This document shows, in pieces, positions 43,824-53,262 of a stretch of 64,000 nucleotides of DNA (position 1 is its first letter; the number at the start of each line of letters is the position of its first letter). Under the pieces are notes generated by a model, which was not told the DNA's origin, did not search any database, and worked only from the letters and a program-made list of their open reading frames with translations. The DNA is from Tyzzerella sp. (GTDB lineage: Bacteria; Bacillota; Clostridia; Lachnospirales; Lachnospiraceae). The translations under genes and the position numbers were made by a program. The stretch spans positions 1 to 64,000 of the forward strand of contig JAFTWA010000016.1 in the NCBI GenBank assembly GCA_017465565.1. The letters are read 5' to 3'.

Positions 43824-46800
43824 TTATTTTGACTTTGGACTAAGAATTTTTACTTCTGCAATGCCAACTGAATCTTGACCTTCAGGTACTTCCACTGTAA
43901 TTCTGATAGAAACTACCTTCGCATCCTCAAATGCCGCATAGTTGGCTGCACCTGGGATAATAGAACCATTTGCATCAACTACAGCTTCTAAGTCTTCGAT
44001 GTAACGAACCACTGTTCCGCTACTTTCTTCACAAACTAATTCTATCTTTGTGATTTTGTCAAAACACGTATCTGCAAGTTTTGAATTGTAAATCATAATC
44101 GCACTTGCTGTCTGCGCTTCTTCAAAGTTGAATGTAAATGTCGTTTTCTTAGTGATACTGGTTTCACTACTGTATTTGTTGAAAGAGAATAAACCATCAT
44201 TCAAATAAGAAGCATCACTTGAGCCAGTCACTGTCGCATCATCTGCAATGTTTTGATATTTGCTAAATGCTTCCATCATAGGTTGCTCTGTAGATGTTGG
44301 TCCATTTACAGTCATGATTTCAAGGTCATTTCCATCTTTATCTTTGATTGTAACCCACTTAATTTCATCAATCGCATGATTACGCGAGTAAACATTCGTT
44401 TCAATATCGTTATGACGATGATATACAATATACGTCTGTTCCCCTACTGTTACAAAAGAATGATGTCCTGTACCAGTTACAGTATCAGTTCCAGAAAGGA
44501 GGATTCCTCCTTCTTCCTCAGTAAGTTTACGGTAAGGTCCCAAGATGCCATCTGAAGAAACAGCTTGAATTACCTGATAATCATTTGTCCTATAATCATT
44601 TACAGAGAAGGTCAGGTAAACCTTGCCATTATGCTCTGTAATTACAGGACCTTCATTAATTTCAGCCTCCAATTCATAGGTTGCAGTCTTCTGGTAATCT
44701 TTCAGTATAGCGTCCTCCCACTCTGCCACCGTGTAATAGCCGTGGTAAGTAAGTACTGTAGCAGTACTCCAATCTGGACTCAGCCAATTGTTCATCTTCA
44801 CACCGCAGATGCGGTCTGAACCTCTGCTGTCCACCCAGAAGAGATACTTATCACCATTTGCTGCTACATATGGATGTGGGTCAATTGCTGCTACATAACC
44901 CTTATAATTTTCTCCTTTGCTGCTTTCATACGAAGCTTTATTTTCATCAGAAAATTTCTTGTACAATTCAGGATCAAGCATCATATATTTCGCATATTCC
45001 TGCGTATATGTATTTGTACTATATCCATGTTTATTTCCTGTGCCACAGCTAGACTCATCTGTAAAGTCTACTAATTTGAAACCGCCATCTGGTCTGTCAG
45101 AAACTGCAACATAGAGCATTTCCGTAATACCATCTGAAGTACTTGCGCTGAAGAACATATAATATGTTCCGTTATTCACGCCATCATCTGTGGCATCTTC
45201 GTAAACCACTTCTGGAGCCCAGATATCAGCTGAAACTGCCGCCCGCTCAGCATCACTGCTTAATTCTAATGTACTTCCAATTTCTGTCCAGTTCACTATA
45301 TCTTCTGAGCGGTAGCAATAGCATAAACCGTATGAACCGTATGTACCGTACATGTAATAATAGCCATCTACATCTGTATTGTCTAATACAAATGGGTCAG
45401 CAACAGATGTCTTCTTCGTATTGCTGAAAAGCATTCCTTCTGGACTAAGCAATGTTCTGAGAGCAACAAACGGTGCATCTTCGATGAAAGTTGCCTTTAC
45501 TTCGTAACTTGTTTTTGTAGCTGTGAAGGTATAAGTTCCGTCAGCAGATAATTCCACTTCCTCTCCATCTACACTCAGGCTATTGAATTCATAGCCTGAG
45601 TTTGCAGTAGGTGTAAGAGTTACTTTTTCACCAACAATGTAAGATTTATCTGTTATTTCAGCATTGGTCTGCTTATCTGTAATAACTGTTCCATTTGCAA
45701 TATCATTGGAAATGTTTATGGTCACTTTATCTGGTGCGCTTGCAGACATTTTAAATGGCATCTCCACTTCAACATTTTTGTCATCAAATCTCTTTAACCA
45801 TATTCCTGTTGTTTCAGTGGCATCATATGAGAGTGTTTCAGTTCTCTCTAATTTGCCGTCTAAATAGACATTAACCTGTGTTCCAATTCTAACAACTCTT
45901 AACTCCAGTCCCTTTCCCTCTGTGATTAAAGAGGTTTCTTCTGCCGACAGTTCTCGAATCACATTGTAATTTTTATAAGATGCATGTGCAAATGAATACT
46001 TCTGTGTGTTTTGATTATAAACAATACTAAAACCTTTATCTCCGCCTTTATCAGACTTATAATATCCTATTGCAGCTCTGCAACCGTCTTCCTCTGCTTT
46101 TGCATGTTTTTTAATTAATATACTCACATCAGAATCTGCATGTTTGTCAGTATTAGCGAAATTTAAGTATACGCTGTTTGTAGCATTAACATAATTGCCT
46201 GTTTGAACTACTACACCTTTATGTTGATTGGTAAGATTCCACCACTTTAGAGCATCTCCGTTCGTAGCAAACCTGGACTCTTTGAAACTTGCTGTAATTG
46301 TATTTGTTTCTTTCGCTGTAAATGTGTATGTACCATCATTGTTAATAGTTATATCATCATCTTCATTTACTGTTAACGAATCATAGTAATAACCATCTTC
46401 TCCTGCTACTGTAAGAGTAACTTTTTCACCGACAATATAACTTTCGGTTGTAAGGTCTTTGTCTGTGGCAATTGTTCCTTTTGTAGTTTGTGCAATATTC
46501 ACTGTTGCTTTCTGTGGTTCACCGCCCAGTGTATATTCAATTTCAGTACTCTCATGGCTATCGCTTCCATACAGTTGCATGTACACAACCGCTGTTTCTG
46601 TTGCAATACCACTATCCTTTCCACTAGTCTTATTCTTAGAAAGGTCAAGTGTCCATGCCTCTATTCCATCCAAATACATATGTGCTGTTGTTCCGATAAT
46701 TGCTACACGGAATTCAATTCCCTCTTCACTCGTTATACTTTCTATTTCTGCAGGATCTAATGTATATTGGGAATTCCAGTTGTTAGTCATCGTATTTGAA

Positions 46801-49800
46801 CTCATCGTCTGAATTCTATATCCTGTATTTGCGTCTGTATTATCCAAACTAATTCGGAAAGTTTCATTATTGCCGCCAGTAAACGAGAACTGAATTGCAA
46901 AACGGAATTTATTCGAGCTTCTATCTTTGTCACGTAGTTTTACAGTCACATCTCTGTATGTATTATCAGAAGTTGCAAGCCAGGTTGAACCATTATCTTT
47001 ATTTGCTAGGGAAGTCACTTTCACAATTCCATCATGTTGTTTTTTCAGATTCCAACTTGCATTTTCAACAAAGATAGATTCAGCAAAGCTCCCTTCTACA
47101 GTATGATTTGCCTGTGTTGCTATAAATGTGTATTTTCCATCTGCATCAGCAGTCACATCTTTTCCATCCACTTTCAGTGAATTGTAATAGAACCCTGATG
47201 CACCTTCTGCTTTCAAAGTAACCTTTTCACCAACTATGTAAGATTTATCTGTTATTTCAGCATTTGTTTGCTTGTCTGTAGTAACTGTTCCATTTGCAAT
47301 ATTTTCAGCAATATTAATGCTTGCAGTTGCTGGTTCTCCGCCTAATGTAAACGGAATTTCAACTGCATAATTAGAACTACATTCTACCCATATAGATACT
47401 TGTGCTGTTTTGTTTCCAACTTTATTTTCATCGAGAGCCCATGTTTTTACTTCTTTACCCTCAATATATGCCTTCGCAGTTGTACCTATAATAGCCAACC
47501 GAAACTCAAGACCTTCCGAGCCATTCTCTCCTTTTAGTTTTGCAATTGCTTCGTCTGATAATACATCACATTTCTCCCATGTAGGTTGATTTAAGGTTCC
47601 GTTAAGGGTTCGAAGTTTATATTTTCCACCATCGATGGTGATTCCTGCCTTAAAGGTCTCTGTTCCAAACTTAAATTGCAAATCTACATTAAATCTATTG
47701 TTAGGATTTGGATCTTTTAAAATTAAGGTTACATCTCTATAAGTTGCTAATTTTGTATCAAGACGTCCACTTTTACCATAAGTACCGCCATTATTATTAC
47801 CTGGAACTGAAATAACACCATCATATTGTGATGTTAAATCCCAATTAGCATTATCATTAAATATCTTCTCTACAAAGCTTCCTTCGATTGTGTAGTTATA
47901 TCTTTCTGCTTTAAAACTATAAGTTCCGTCAGCAAAAATAACCTTTTCGCTTAATACTTCATCATCACCATGTTTTACAACAAAGTCTTTACAGTTGTAA
48001 CCATCTGCTGTATCAACTACAAGTTCCACTGTCTGCCCAACATAGTAGTCTTTCTTCGCTGTAATTGTTCCATATGCAGAATCTGTAGGAACGTTAATAT
48101 TAAGAATGACTTTACGATTGAAAGTTGCTTCTACAGTGTTCTCATCCTTAGCAGTGAATGTATATGTTCCGTCGGTATCTAGTTTAACTGGAGAACCATT
48201 TACCTTTAAGCCTGTGCAGCCGTAACCGTCTTTGGCTACTGGTTTGAGTGTTACACTTCCATCAACGTAGTTCTTTTCATTAAGTACTTGAACTGCTCCG
48301 CCATCTGCTGGTAAGTTTGTGATGCGAACATCTGCCAGTTTAACCCTTTCTAACTCATAAGGCATCAAAACACTATGTCCCGTATTTCCATAAAGTCTGA
48401 CTGACACTTTTGCTGCACTGCTTCCAACACCGCTGTCTTTACCACTCTGGTTTTTAGAAAGATCGAAAGAGCATGCCGGTACTGTCTTACCATCAAGATA
48501 TACATGTGCCTCTTTTCCAACGATAGCTACGCGGAATTCAATACCCTCTTCACCTGTTACTTTTTTAACTTCGTCCTCATCCAATGTATAAGGACTCTGC
48601 CAGTTAGCAAACAAGGTATCACCATTCATGGTCTGAATTCTATATTTTCCATCTGAATCTGTGTTATGCAGTCTAAGTCTGAAGGACTCACCATTATCAA
48701 AGGCAAAATGTATTGCCACACCGAAATCTTTTATGTTGCTATTCATATTTTTCGCTGTAACAGTTACACCTCTGTACGCAGAATCCTTCGTATCAGCCCA
48801 TCCAGAATAGTCAGAGCTATTGCTCGGATTTGCAAGTGCTAAAATACCTACATTGTGGTTCAATAGACTCCATTTTCCTCCAGTTGTGAGAACTCCTGCC
48901 GCAAAGCTTCCTGTTACTTCATTTTCAGCTTTCGCTTTAAATGTTGGAAGCAATGAGTTTTCATCAACCTTAACATCTTTGTCATTTGCTTTTAATGAAT
49001 CGTAATAGTAATCACCTTCGCCTGTTGGGATAAGAGCCACTCTATCACCAACGAAGTATTTGTTGATATCAAGCTGAGTAGTGATTGTTCCATTTTCAAT
49101 ATCATCAGCAATGTTAATGATTGCATTTTCAGGCATTACTTCTGTTATTGAATATGCAAACTCAAGATTTTCTACGCCTGCATCATCATAATGTCTGATA
49201 TATACAGTTGCTGGTGTGTCAGCAGTAATTCCAGTTGCCCCAGTCGTGTTTGTTGCACCTTCATATGAACTGTTCTGGTGGAACTGGGCGATATCACGAA
49301 CATTCACTTTTCTATCGCCAATGTAAAGGTGGATATCTGTACCCTTACGAACAATTCGGAATTCCACTCCATCTTCTTTGAACTGTCTATATTCATCAGG
49401 AGTCAAATCACCATGCGCAGTATAGATGTCATATATTCTGTTCAGATTTTTCGCATCAGCACCTTTATTGATTGACTGAATCCATGCGCCATTTGCATTT
49501 GTAGTAACACCGAATGAAACATTTGCGTCTTTATCACCGTCGTATTTTCCATCTCCGTCCACGTCGAACAAGAACAAGGCCTCTGTTCTAGGCCATTTTG
49601 AACCCTGGTCAGTAGAATTTTGATCATCTCTCACTGTCAAAGTTAAATCCATGTCTGTGTATTTGTCGTAGAACTCGAGCCATCCACCATTGCCGCCGTT
49701 AGGCAGTGCAATTACACCATCTGCAGTAATAGCACCATCTTCAACTTTGTAGTTCTTATTCTGTTCTACAAGGTCCCATGCACTGTTATCTTTGAAGATT

Positions 49801-52800
49801 CTTTCTGCGAAGCTTCCCTTCAATGTATGGCCCTCTTTCTTCGCTTCGAAGCTATAAGTTCCATCCCAGTTAAGGGTTACTTCTTTGCCGTCTACTTTCA
49901 GACCTGTGCAGTAGTAGCCTTCCTCGCCTTTGCCGCTTGCAATGACTGTCTGTCCTGCATAATAGTGCATTTGTTTCGTAACAGCAGTTCCATTTTTACT
50001 GTCTTTGATTGTGATTTTAATTGGTTCCTCTGCTTCTGCAAATTCGAATGGAATCACTGCATCAACGCCCGTATTACCAAAGTGTCTAATACCAATCTGC
50101 GCTGTCACATCTTCCACTTCACTGTCTTCACCATCTATGTTTTTAGAAAGGTCGAAGCCATATGCGTGTTCATCTTCAAAGTAAACGTCAACGCCTGAAC
50201 CAATGCGAAGAATGCGCATTTTCAGACCTTCGCCATTTGTAATCTTCTCTGCCTGCTCCGCACTTAAAGTGTAGCCAGTTGTTAACCAGTTCAGGATGGT
50301 TCCATTCATGTTCTGGAGAATGTATGAACCATCTTTCGTATCATTTGTTACTGTGAATGTAACAGTCTCGCCATTTGTAAAGTAGAATCTTACAGCTGTT
50401 CTGAAATTCTTATCTTCACTCTTCTGGTCAATCAATGTGACTGTCATGTCCACATCTTTATATGTATTGGCTGAAGTCTTAACCCAGTTTGAATCTCCAT
50501 TGCTGTTAGGAACGATAAGCTTACCTTCGTTCTGTTTCAGCAGATTCCATTTTTCACTTGGCTCAAATACTTTCTTCGCTACTTCGCCTTCTACTGTGTA
50601 TTCTTTTTCAGTTGCAGCAAATGAATAGGTGAAATCCCAATCGATTGGAACTTCTTTGCCATTTACCTTTATCCATGTAGGATAATGGTCGTCTTTTTCC
50701 GCCATAACCTTTACAGTATCACCAACAAAGTATTGTTGTTTTTCTGTAGCAACGGAACCATTTTTACCTGGGAGGGTTGTGATTTTTACAAAATCATACT
50801 CGTCAGTCAGTTCAAATGGCATTTCAATCTTAACACCTGCATCGTCATAGTGTCTGATTGTCACAGTTGCTAGCATATCAGCAGTTACGCCACTGTTGTT
50901 ATTTGTAAGGTCAGCAACCGCTAACATTCTGTCACCAATATAAAGTGTGATTTCTGTGCCGTATCTCACGATTCGTAAATCCACACCACCATTTATGTAT
51001 TGTTCGAATTCTTCATCGGTAAGAGTTCCCCAATCTGTCCATCTCTTATAAATGTACTGTGTAGATTTCCCATCCACTGTATTTGCAGCATTATTCAAAG
51101 ATTGAATCCGCATACTATTTTCATCTGTACTAGTACCAAAGGAAATGTGTGCTCCATTTTCAAACACAAACAATACGTCTGTTCTTGGGAACAATTCTTT
51201 ACCTTCCTTATCGTACTCTTTCGATGTACGATCATCCTTCACTCTTAAAGTCAGGTTCATATTTGCCTGCTTTTCGGCAAATTTAAGGTTTCCTCTTCCA
51301 CCTTCTGGCATTGTGATGAGACCATCATACTGACCTGAAACATCAAAGCCATCTGCCATTTTGAATAAAGTATTCTTCAAATTTACGCTTGTTGTGGTAG
51401 TAATCTTATATGGAATCTCCACTACTTCACGATTTGCCGCCCAAGCTTCAAATCCAATCTGTGCAGTACATTTTGAATACTCGTCATCTAATACTTCCAC
51501 TGCAATCAGTTTGCCGTCCAAGTGAACGTTTGCATATTTTCCATCTCTCTGAATTGAAAGCTTAATGCCGTCTTCACCTGTCAATTTGGCTGCTTCCGCA
51601 TCCGTCATTTCGTAAATGCCCTTCCAGCCAGTTAAGGAATTCGCACCCGAATGTTTTGCGTATTGTACGATATACTTGCTGTCTTGATACAAGATGTCAA
51701 CATGCCATGTCTTCTCATTGCTAAATGCCACTTTGAGACCCTGACGCTGTTGTGTGAAAACATCATTGTCACCGACTTCTGCTGCTTCCTTATCATACTT
51801 AAAGGTTGCTTCTACTGTAAATTTATTGTACTTATCGTTGGAAAGAAGATTTCCGGAACCTCCAAACTTATATATGATGCCATCATTCTGGTCATCTAAA
51901 ATCCAACTTGCTCCTGTTACCGTAAACGCCTGATATTCCAAAGACAATTCTACTTCCATATCACGATTCAAGTAGATACTGCGAACAAGTTTTTCGTAGC
52001 CTTCTTTTTCAATCGTAATGGTGTAATAACCTTGTTTCAGGTCTGTCAATGTGAACTTACCTTTGCTGTCAAGCTCCAGTGGTTTTTCACCAGTTGGTCC
52101 AGTATAACTTGCAGACACATCCTTGAGGCTTCCACCGCCAAGCTTGTTTGCAATCACTGTGCCGCTAAGCGTTTTATTTCCTTCTGTTACAAGAACTGCT
52201 GCAGCCGAAATTTTCATTCCGCCCTTTACACCGCGCTCCGTGATTGTAACAGAACCATCTTCGTTAAAGTTTGCTTTTGTAATATATTCTTCTCCGTTAA
52301 TCAGAATAGAATTTAACGCATAACCCTCTTCTGGAGTGATGGTAACGTTCGTCTTCATACCTGGAATTACTGCTGTTCCACCTTCGATTGTATAGTGTTC
52401 TCCAGCCTGTAATTCCACAGGAACTGTTCCCTGTACGCCGTTTTCATCAAATCTGTAGTATTGGTATACGTTTGAGAGACCAGCACCATATTGTTGTGCA
52501 AAATGGTACCAGTATCTGTCTACATTTGCATCTACACCTTCATAGTTAAATGAAGTAATGTGTGCAGGGTTAACATACACGTAGCTGTCTTTCATTGCAT
52601 CTACGTCTAAATCAAACTTATCCATATATTCCCATGGAATAAATAATTCTAAGCAATATCCGTAGCAGCCTTCTGTATTGACTTCGCCGCCCTTTGTTGT
52701 AGTGCCGAGAACAGCCATCATATCTTCTGTTGTTGCCACGTTTACGTATCCGCCTTTACCATTGCTCTTCTTGAAGGTCATATCACCAGTAGGTAAAAGG

Positions 52801-53249
52801 TCAATCTCAAATACGCTGTTCTGGTTTCTATTTACAAGTGTGTTTGGTGCAAGATACATTTCAACACAACTGTTCATATAAGATGAACGAGTTGTATTTA
52901 CATAAATAGGGTTCCCTTCTGTAACATCATAGACAAAATACATACCCTTATCGCCATAGTAGCTTGTCATGGCAATATCGACATCTGCTCCGCCTTCCTT
53001 ATTTGATAAGTAAAGCCAGTTGTTTTTCTGGTATTGCTCTTCGTCCAGGACACCATCGATGACAAATCCAGCATCTGTCTCTGCCTTCGTCTCATCAGGA
53101 TTGACATATCCGTAATCATCTTCCCCAACTACTTCCTTCACATTGTTGCGGAGATATGCCAGCAACCCTAATGCGCAACCACATACTAAAAAGACAGCAG
53201 CAATAATCGCTATCAATTTTTTCGTGGTCAACTTCTTAGGTTTTTCCAT
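43824..53249 (-). CDS. Giant membrane-anchored modular GH43 protein (3,141 residues)
   Basis: Order of parts: a basic N-terminus and one transmembrane segment (about 11-33); a CBM9-like domain (about 58-275; FVIDGVLDEEQYQ, NSCVEMYLAP); a carboxypeptidase-regulatory-like beta domain (about 360-440); eight concanavalin/LamG-like modules alternating with eight InlB-type beta repeats (for example NGTVTTDKQ...YIVGEKVTL...GYYY); a GH43 five-bladed propeller from about 2610 (ADPFVLDNTDVDGYYYMYG, IWAPEVVYE, GHHSFVTV); and a discoidin-like C-terminus (about 2990-3141). There is no LPxTG. The catalytic end thus sits on a very long stalk fixed in the membrane. Its GH43 and C-terminal parts are paralogous to the next gene upstream. 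Confidence 0.9.
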   Translation of the reverse strand: MEKPKKLTTKKLIAIIAAVFLVCGCALGLLAYLRNNVKEVVGEDDYGYVNPDETKAETDAGFVIDGVLDEEQYQKNNWLYLSNKEGGADVDIAMTSYYGDKGMYFVYDVTEGNPIYVNTTRSSYMNSCVEMYLAPNTLVNRNQNSVFEIDLLPTGDMTFKKSNGKGGYVNVATTEDMMAVLGTTTKGGEVNTEGCYGYCLELFIPWEYMDKFDLDVDAMKDSYVYVNPAHITSFNYEGVDANVDRYWYHFAQQYGAGLSNVYQYYRFDENGVQGTVPVELQAGEHYTIEGGTAVIPGMKTNVTITPEEGYALNSILINGEEYITKANFNEDGSVTITERGVKGGMKISAAAVLVTEGNKTLSGTVIANKLGGGSLKDVSASYTGPTGEKPLELDSKGKFTLTDLKQGYYTITIEKEGYEKLVRSIYLNRDMEVELSLEYQAFTVTGASWILDDQNDGIIYKFGGSGNLLSNDKYNKFTVEATFKYDKEAAEVGDNDVFTQQRQGLKVAFSNEKTWHVDILYQDSKYIVQYAKHSGANSLTGWKGIYEMTDAEAAKLTGEDGIKLSIQRDGKYANVHLDGKLIAVEVLDDEYSKCTAQIGFEAWAANREVVEIPYKITTTTSVNLKNTLFKMADGFDVSGQYDGLITMPEGGRGNLKFAEKQANMNLTLRVKDDRTSKEYDKEGKELFPRTDVLFVFENGAHISFGTSTDENSMRIQSLNNAANTVDGKSTQYIYKRWTDWGTLTDEEFEQYINGGVDLRIVRYGTEITLYIGDRMLAVADLTNNNSGVTADMLATVTIRHYDDAGVKIEMPFELTDEYDFVKITTLPGKNGSVATEKQQYFVGDTVKVMAEKDDHYPTWIKVNGKEVPIDWDFTYSFAATEKEYTVEGEVAKKVFEPSEKWNLLKQNEGKLIVPNSNGDSNWVKTSANTYKDVDMTVTLIDQKSEDKNFRTAVRFYFTNGETVTFTVTNDTKDGSYILQNMNGTILNWLTTGYTLSAEQAEKITNGEGLKMRILRIGSGVDVYFEDEHAYGFDLSKNIDGEDSEVEDVTAQIGIRHFGNTGVDAVIPFEFAEAEEPIKITIKDSKNGTAVTKQMHYYAGQTVIASGKGEEGYYCTGLKVDGKEVTLNWDGTYSFEAKKEGHTLKGSFAERIFKDNSAWDLVEQNKNYKVEDGAITADGVIALPNGGNGGWLEFYDKYTDMDLTLTVRDDQNSTDQGSKWPRTEALFLFDVDGDGKYDGDKDANVSFGVTTNANGAWIQSINKGADAKNLNRIYDIYTAHGDLTPDEYRQFKEDGVEFRIVRKGTDIHLYIGDRKVNVRDIAQFHQNSSYEGATNTTGATGITADTPATVYIRHYDDAGVENLEFAYSITEVMPENAIINIADDIENGTITTQLDINKYFVGDRVALIPTGEGDYYYDSLKANDKDVKVDENSLLPTFKAKAENEVTGSFAAGVLTTGGKWSLLNHNVGILALANPSNSSDYSGWADTKDSAYRGVTVTAKNMNSNIKDFGVAIHFAFDNGESFRLRLHNTDSDGKYRIQTMNGDTLFANWQSPYTLDEDEVKKVTGEEGIEFRVAIVGKEAHVYLDGKTVPACSFDLSKNQSGKDSGVGSSAAKVSVRLYGNTGHSVLMPYELERVKLADVRITNLPADGGAVQVLNEKNYVDGSVTLKPVAKDGYGCTGLKVNGSPVKLDTDGTYTFTAKDENTVEATFNRKVILNINVPTDSAYGTITAKKDYYVGQTVELVVDTADGYNCKDFVVKHGDDEVLSEKVIFADGTYSFKAERYNYTIEGSFVEKIFNDNANWDLTSQYDGVISVPGNNNGGTYGKSGRLDTKLATYRDVTLILKDPNPNNRFNVDLQFKFGTETFKAGITIDGGKYKLRTLNGTLNQPTWEKCDVLSDEAIAKLKGENGSEGLEFRLAIIGTTAKAYIEGKEVKTWALDENKVGNKTAQVSIWVECSSNYAVEIPFTLGGEPATASINIAENIANGTVTTDKQTNAEITDKSYIVGEKVTLKAEGASGFYYNSLKVDGKDVTADADGKYTFIATQANHTVEGSFAESIFVENASWNLKKQHDGIVKVTSLANKDNGSTWLATSDNTYRDVTVKLRDKDRSSNKFRFAIQFSFTGGNNETFRISLDNTDANTGYRIQTMSSNTMTNNWNSQYTLDPAEIESITSEEGIEFRVAIIGTTAHMYLDGIEAWTLDLSKNKTSGKDSGIATETAVVYMQLYGSDSHESTEIEYTLGGEPQKATVNIAQTTKGTIATDKDLTTESYIVGEKVTLTVAGEDGYYYDSLTVNEDDDITINNDGTYTFTAKETNTITASFKESRFATNGDALKWWNLTNQHKGVVVQTGNYVNATNSVYLNFANTDKHADSDVSILIKKHAKAEEDGCRAAIGYYKSDKGGDKGFSIVYNQNTQKYSFAHASYKNYNVIRELSAEETSLITEGKGLELRVVRIGTQVNVYLDGKLERTETLSYDATETTGIWLKRFDDKNVEVEMPFKMSASAPDKVTINISNDIANGTVITDKQTNAEITDKSYIVGEKVTLTPTANSGYEFNSLSVDGEEVELSADGTYTFTATKTSYEVKATFIEDAPFVALRTLLSPEGMLFSNTKKTSVADPFVLDNTDVDGYYYMYGTYGSYGLCYCYRSEDIVNWTEIGSTLELSSDAERAAVSADIWAPEVVYEDATDDGVNNGTYYMFFSASTSDGITEMLYVAVSDRPDGGFKLVDFTDESSCGTGNKHGYSTNTYTQEYAKYMMLDPELYKKFSDENKASYESSKGENYKGYVAAIDPHPYVAANGDKYLFWVDSRGSDRICGVKMNNWLSPDWSTATVLTYHGYYTVAEWEDAILKDYQKTATYELEAEINEGPVITEHNGKVYLTFSVNDYRTNDYQVIQAVSSDGILGPYRKLTEEEGGILLSGTDTVTGTGHHSFVTVGEQTYIVYHRHNDIETNVYSRNHAIDEIKWVTIKDKDGNDLEIMTVNGPTSTEQPMMEAFSKYQNIADDATVTGSSDASYLNDGLFSFNKYSSETSITKKTTFTFNFEEAQTASAIMIYNSKLADTCFDKITKIELVCEESSGTVVRYIEDLEAVVDANGSIIPGAANYAAFEDAKVVSIRITVEVPEGQDSVGIAEVKILSPKSK
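45625..45703 (-). repeat. Near-identical 79-bp segment in the giant gene, copy 1
   Basis: Bases 45625-45703 match 47224-47302 at 74 of 79 positions. Both encode the start of an InlB-type beta repeat (NGTVxTDKQTNAEITDKSYIVGE). Confidence 0.85.
47224..47302 (-). repeat. Near-identical 79-bp segment in the giant gene, copy 2
   Basis: Second copy, 1,599 bases from the first. Such close DNA identity between modules that are otherwise diverged suggests recent duplication or gene conversion. Confidence 0.85.
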
Positions 53250-53262
53250 TCATAACACCTCC

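Noticed and set aside
53100..53249. Reading the giant protein as a lipoprotein
   Set aside because: The cysteines at about residues 23 and 25 are followed by more hydrophobic residues, and the -2/-1 positions do not fit a lipobox well, so a membrane anchor is preferred.
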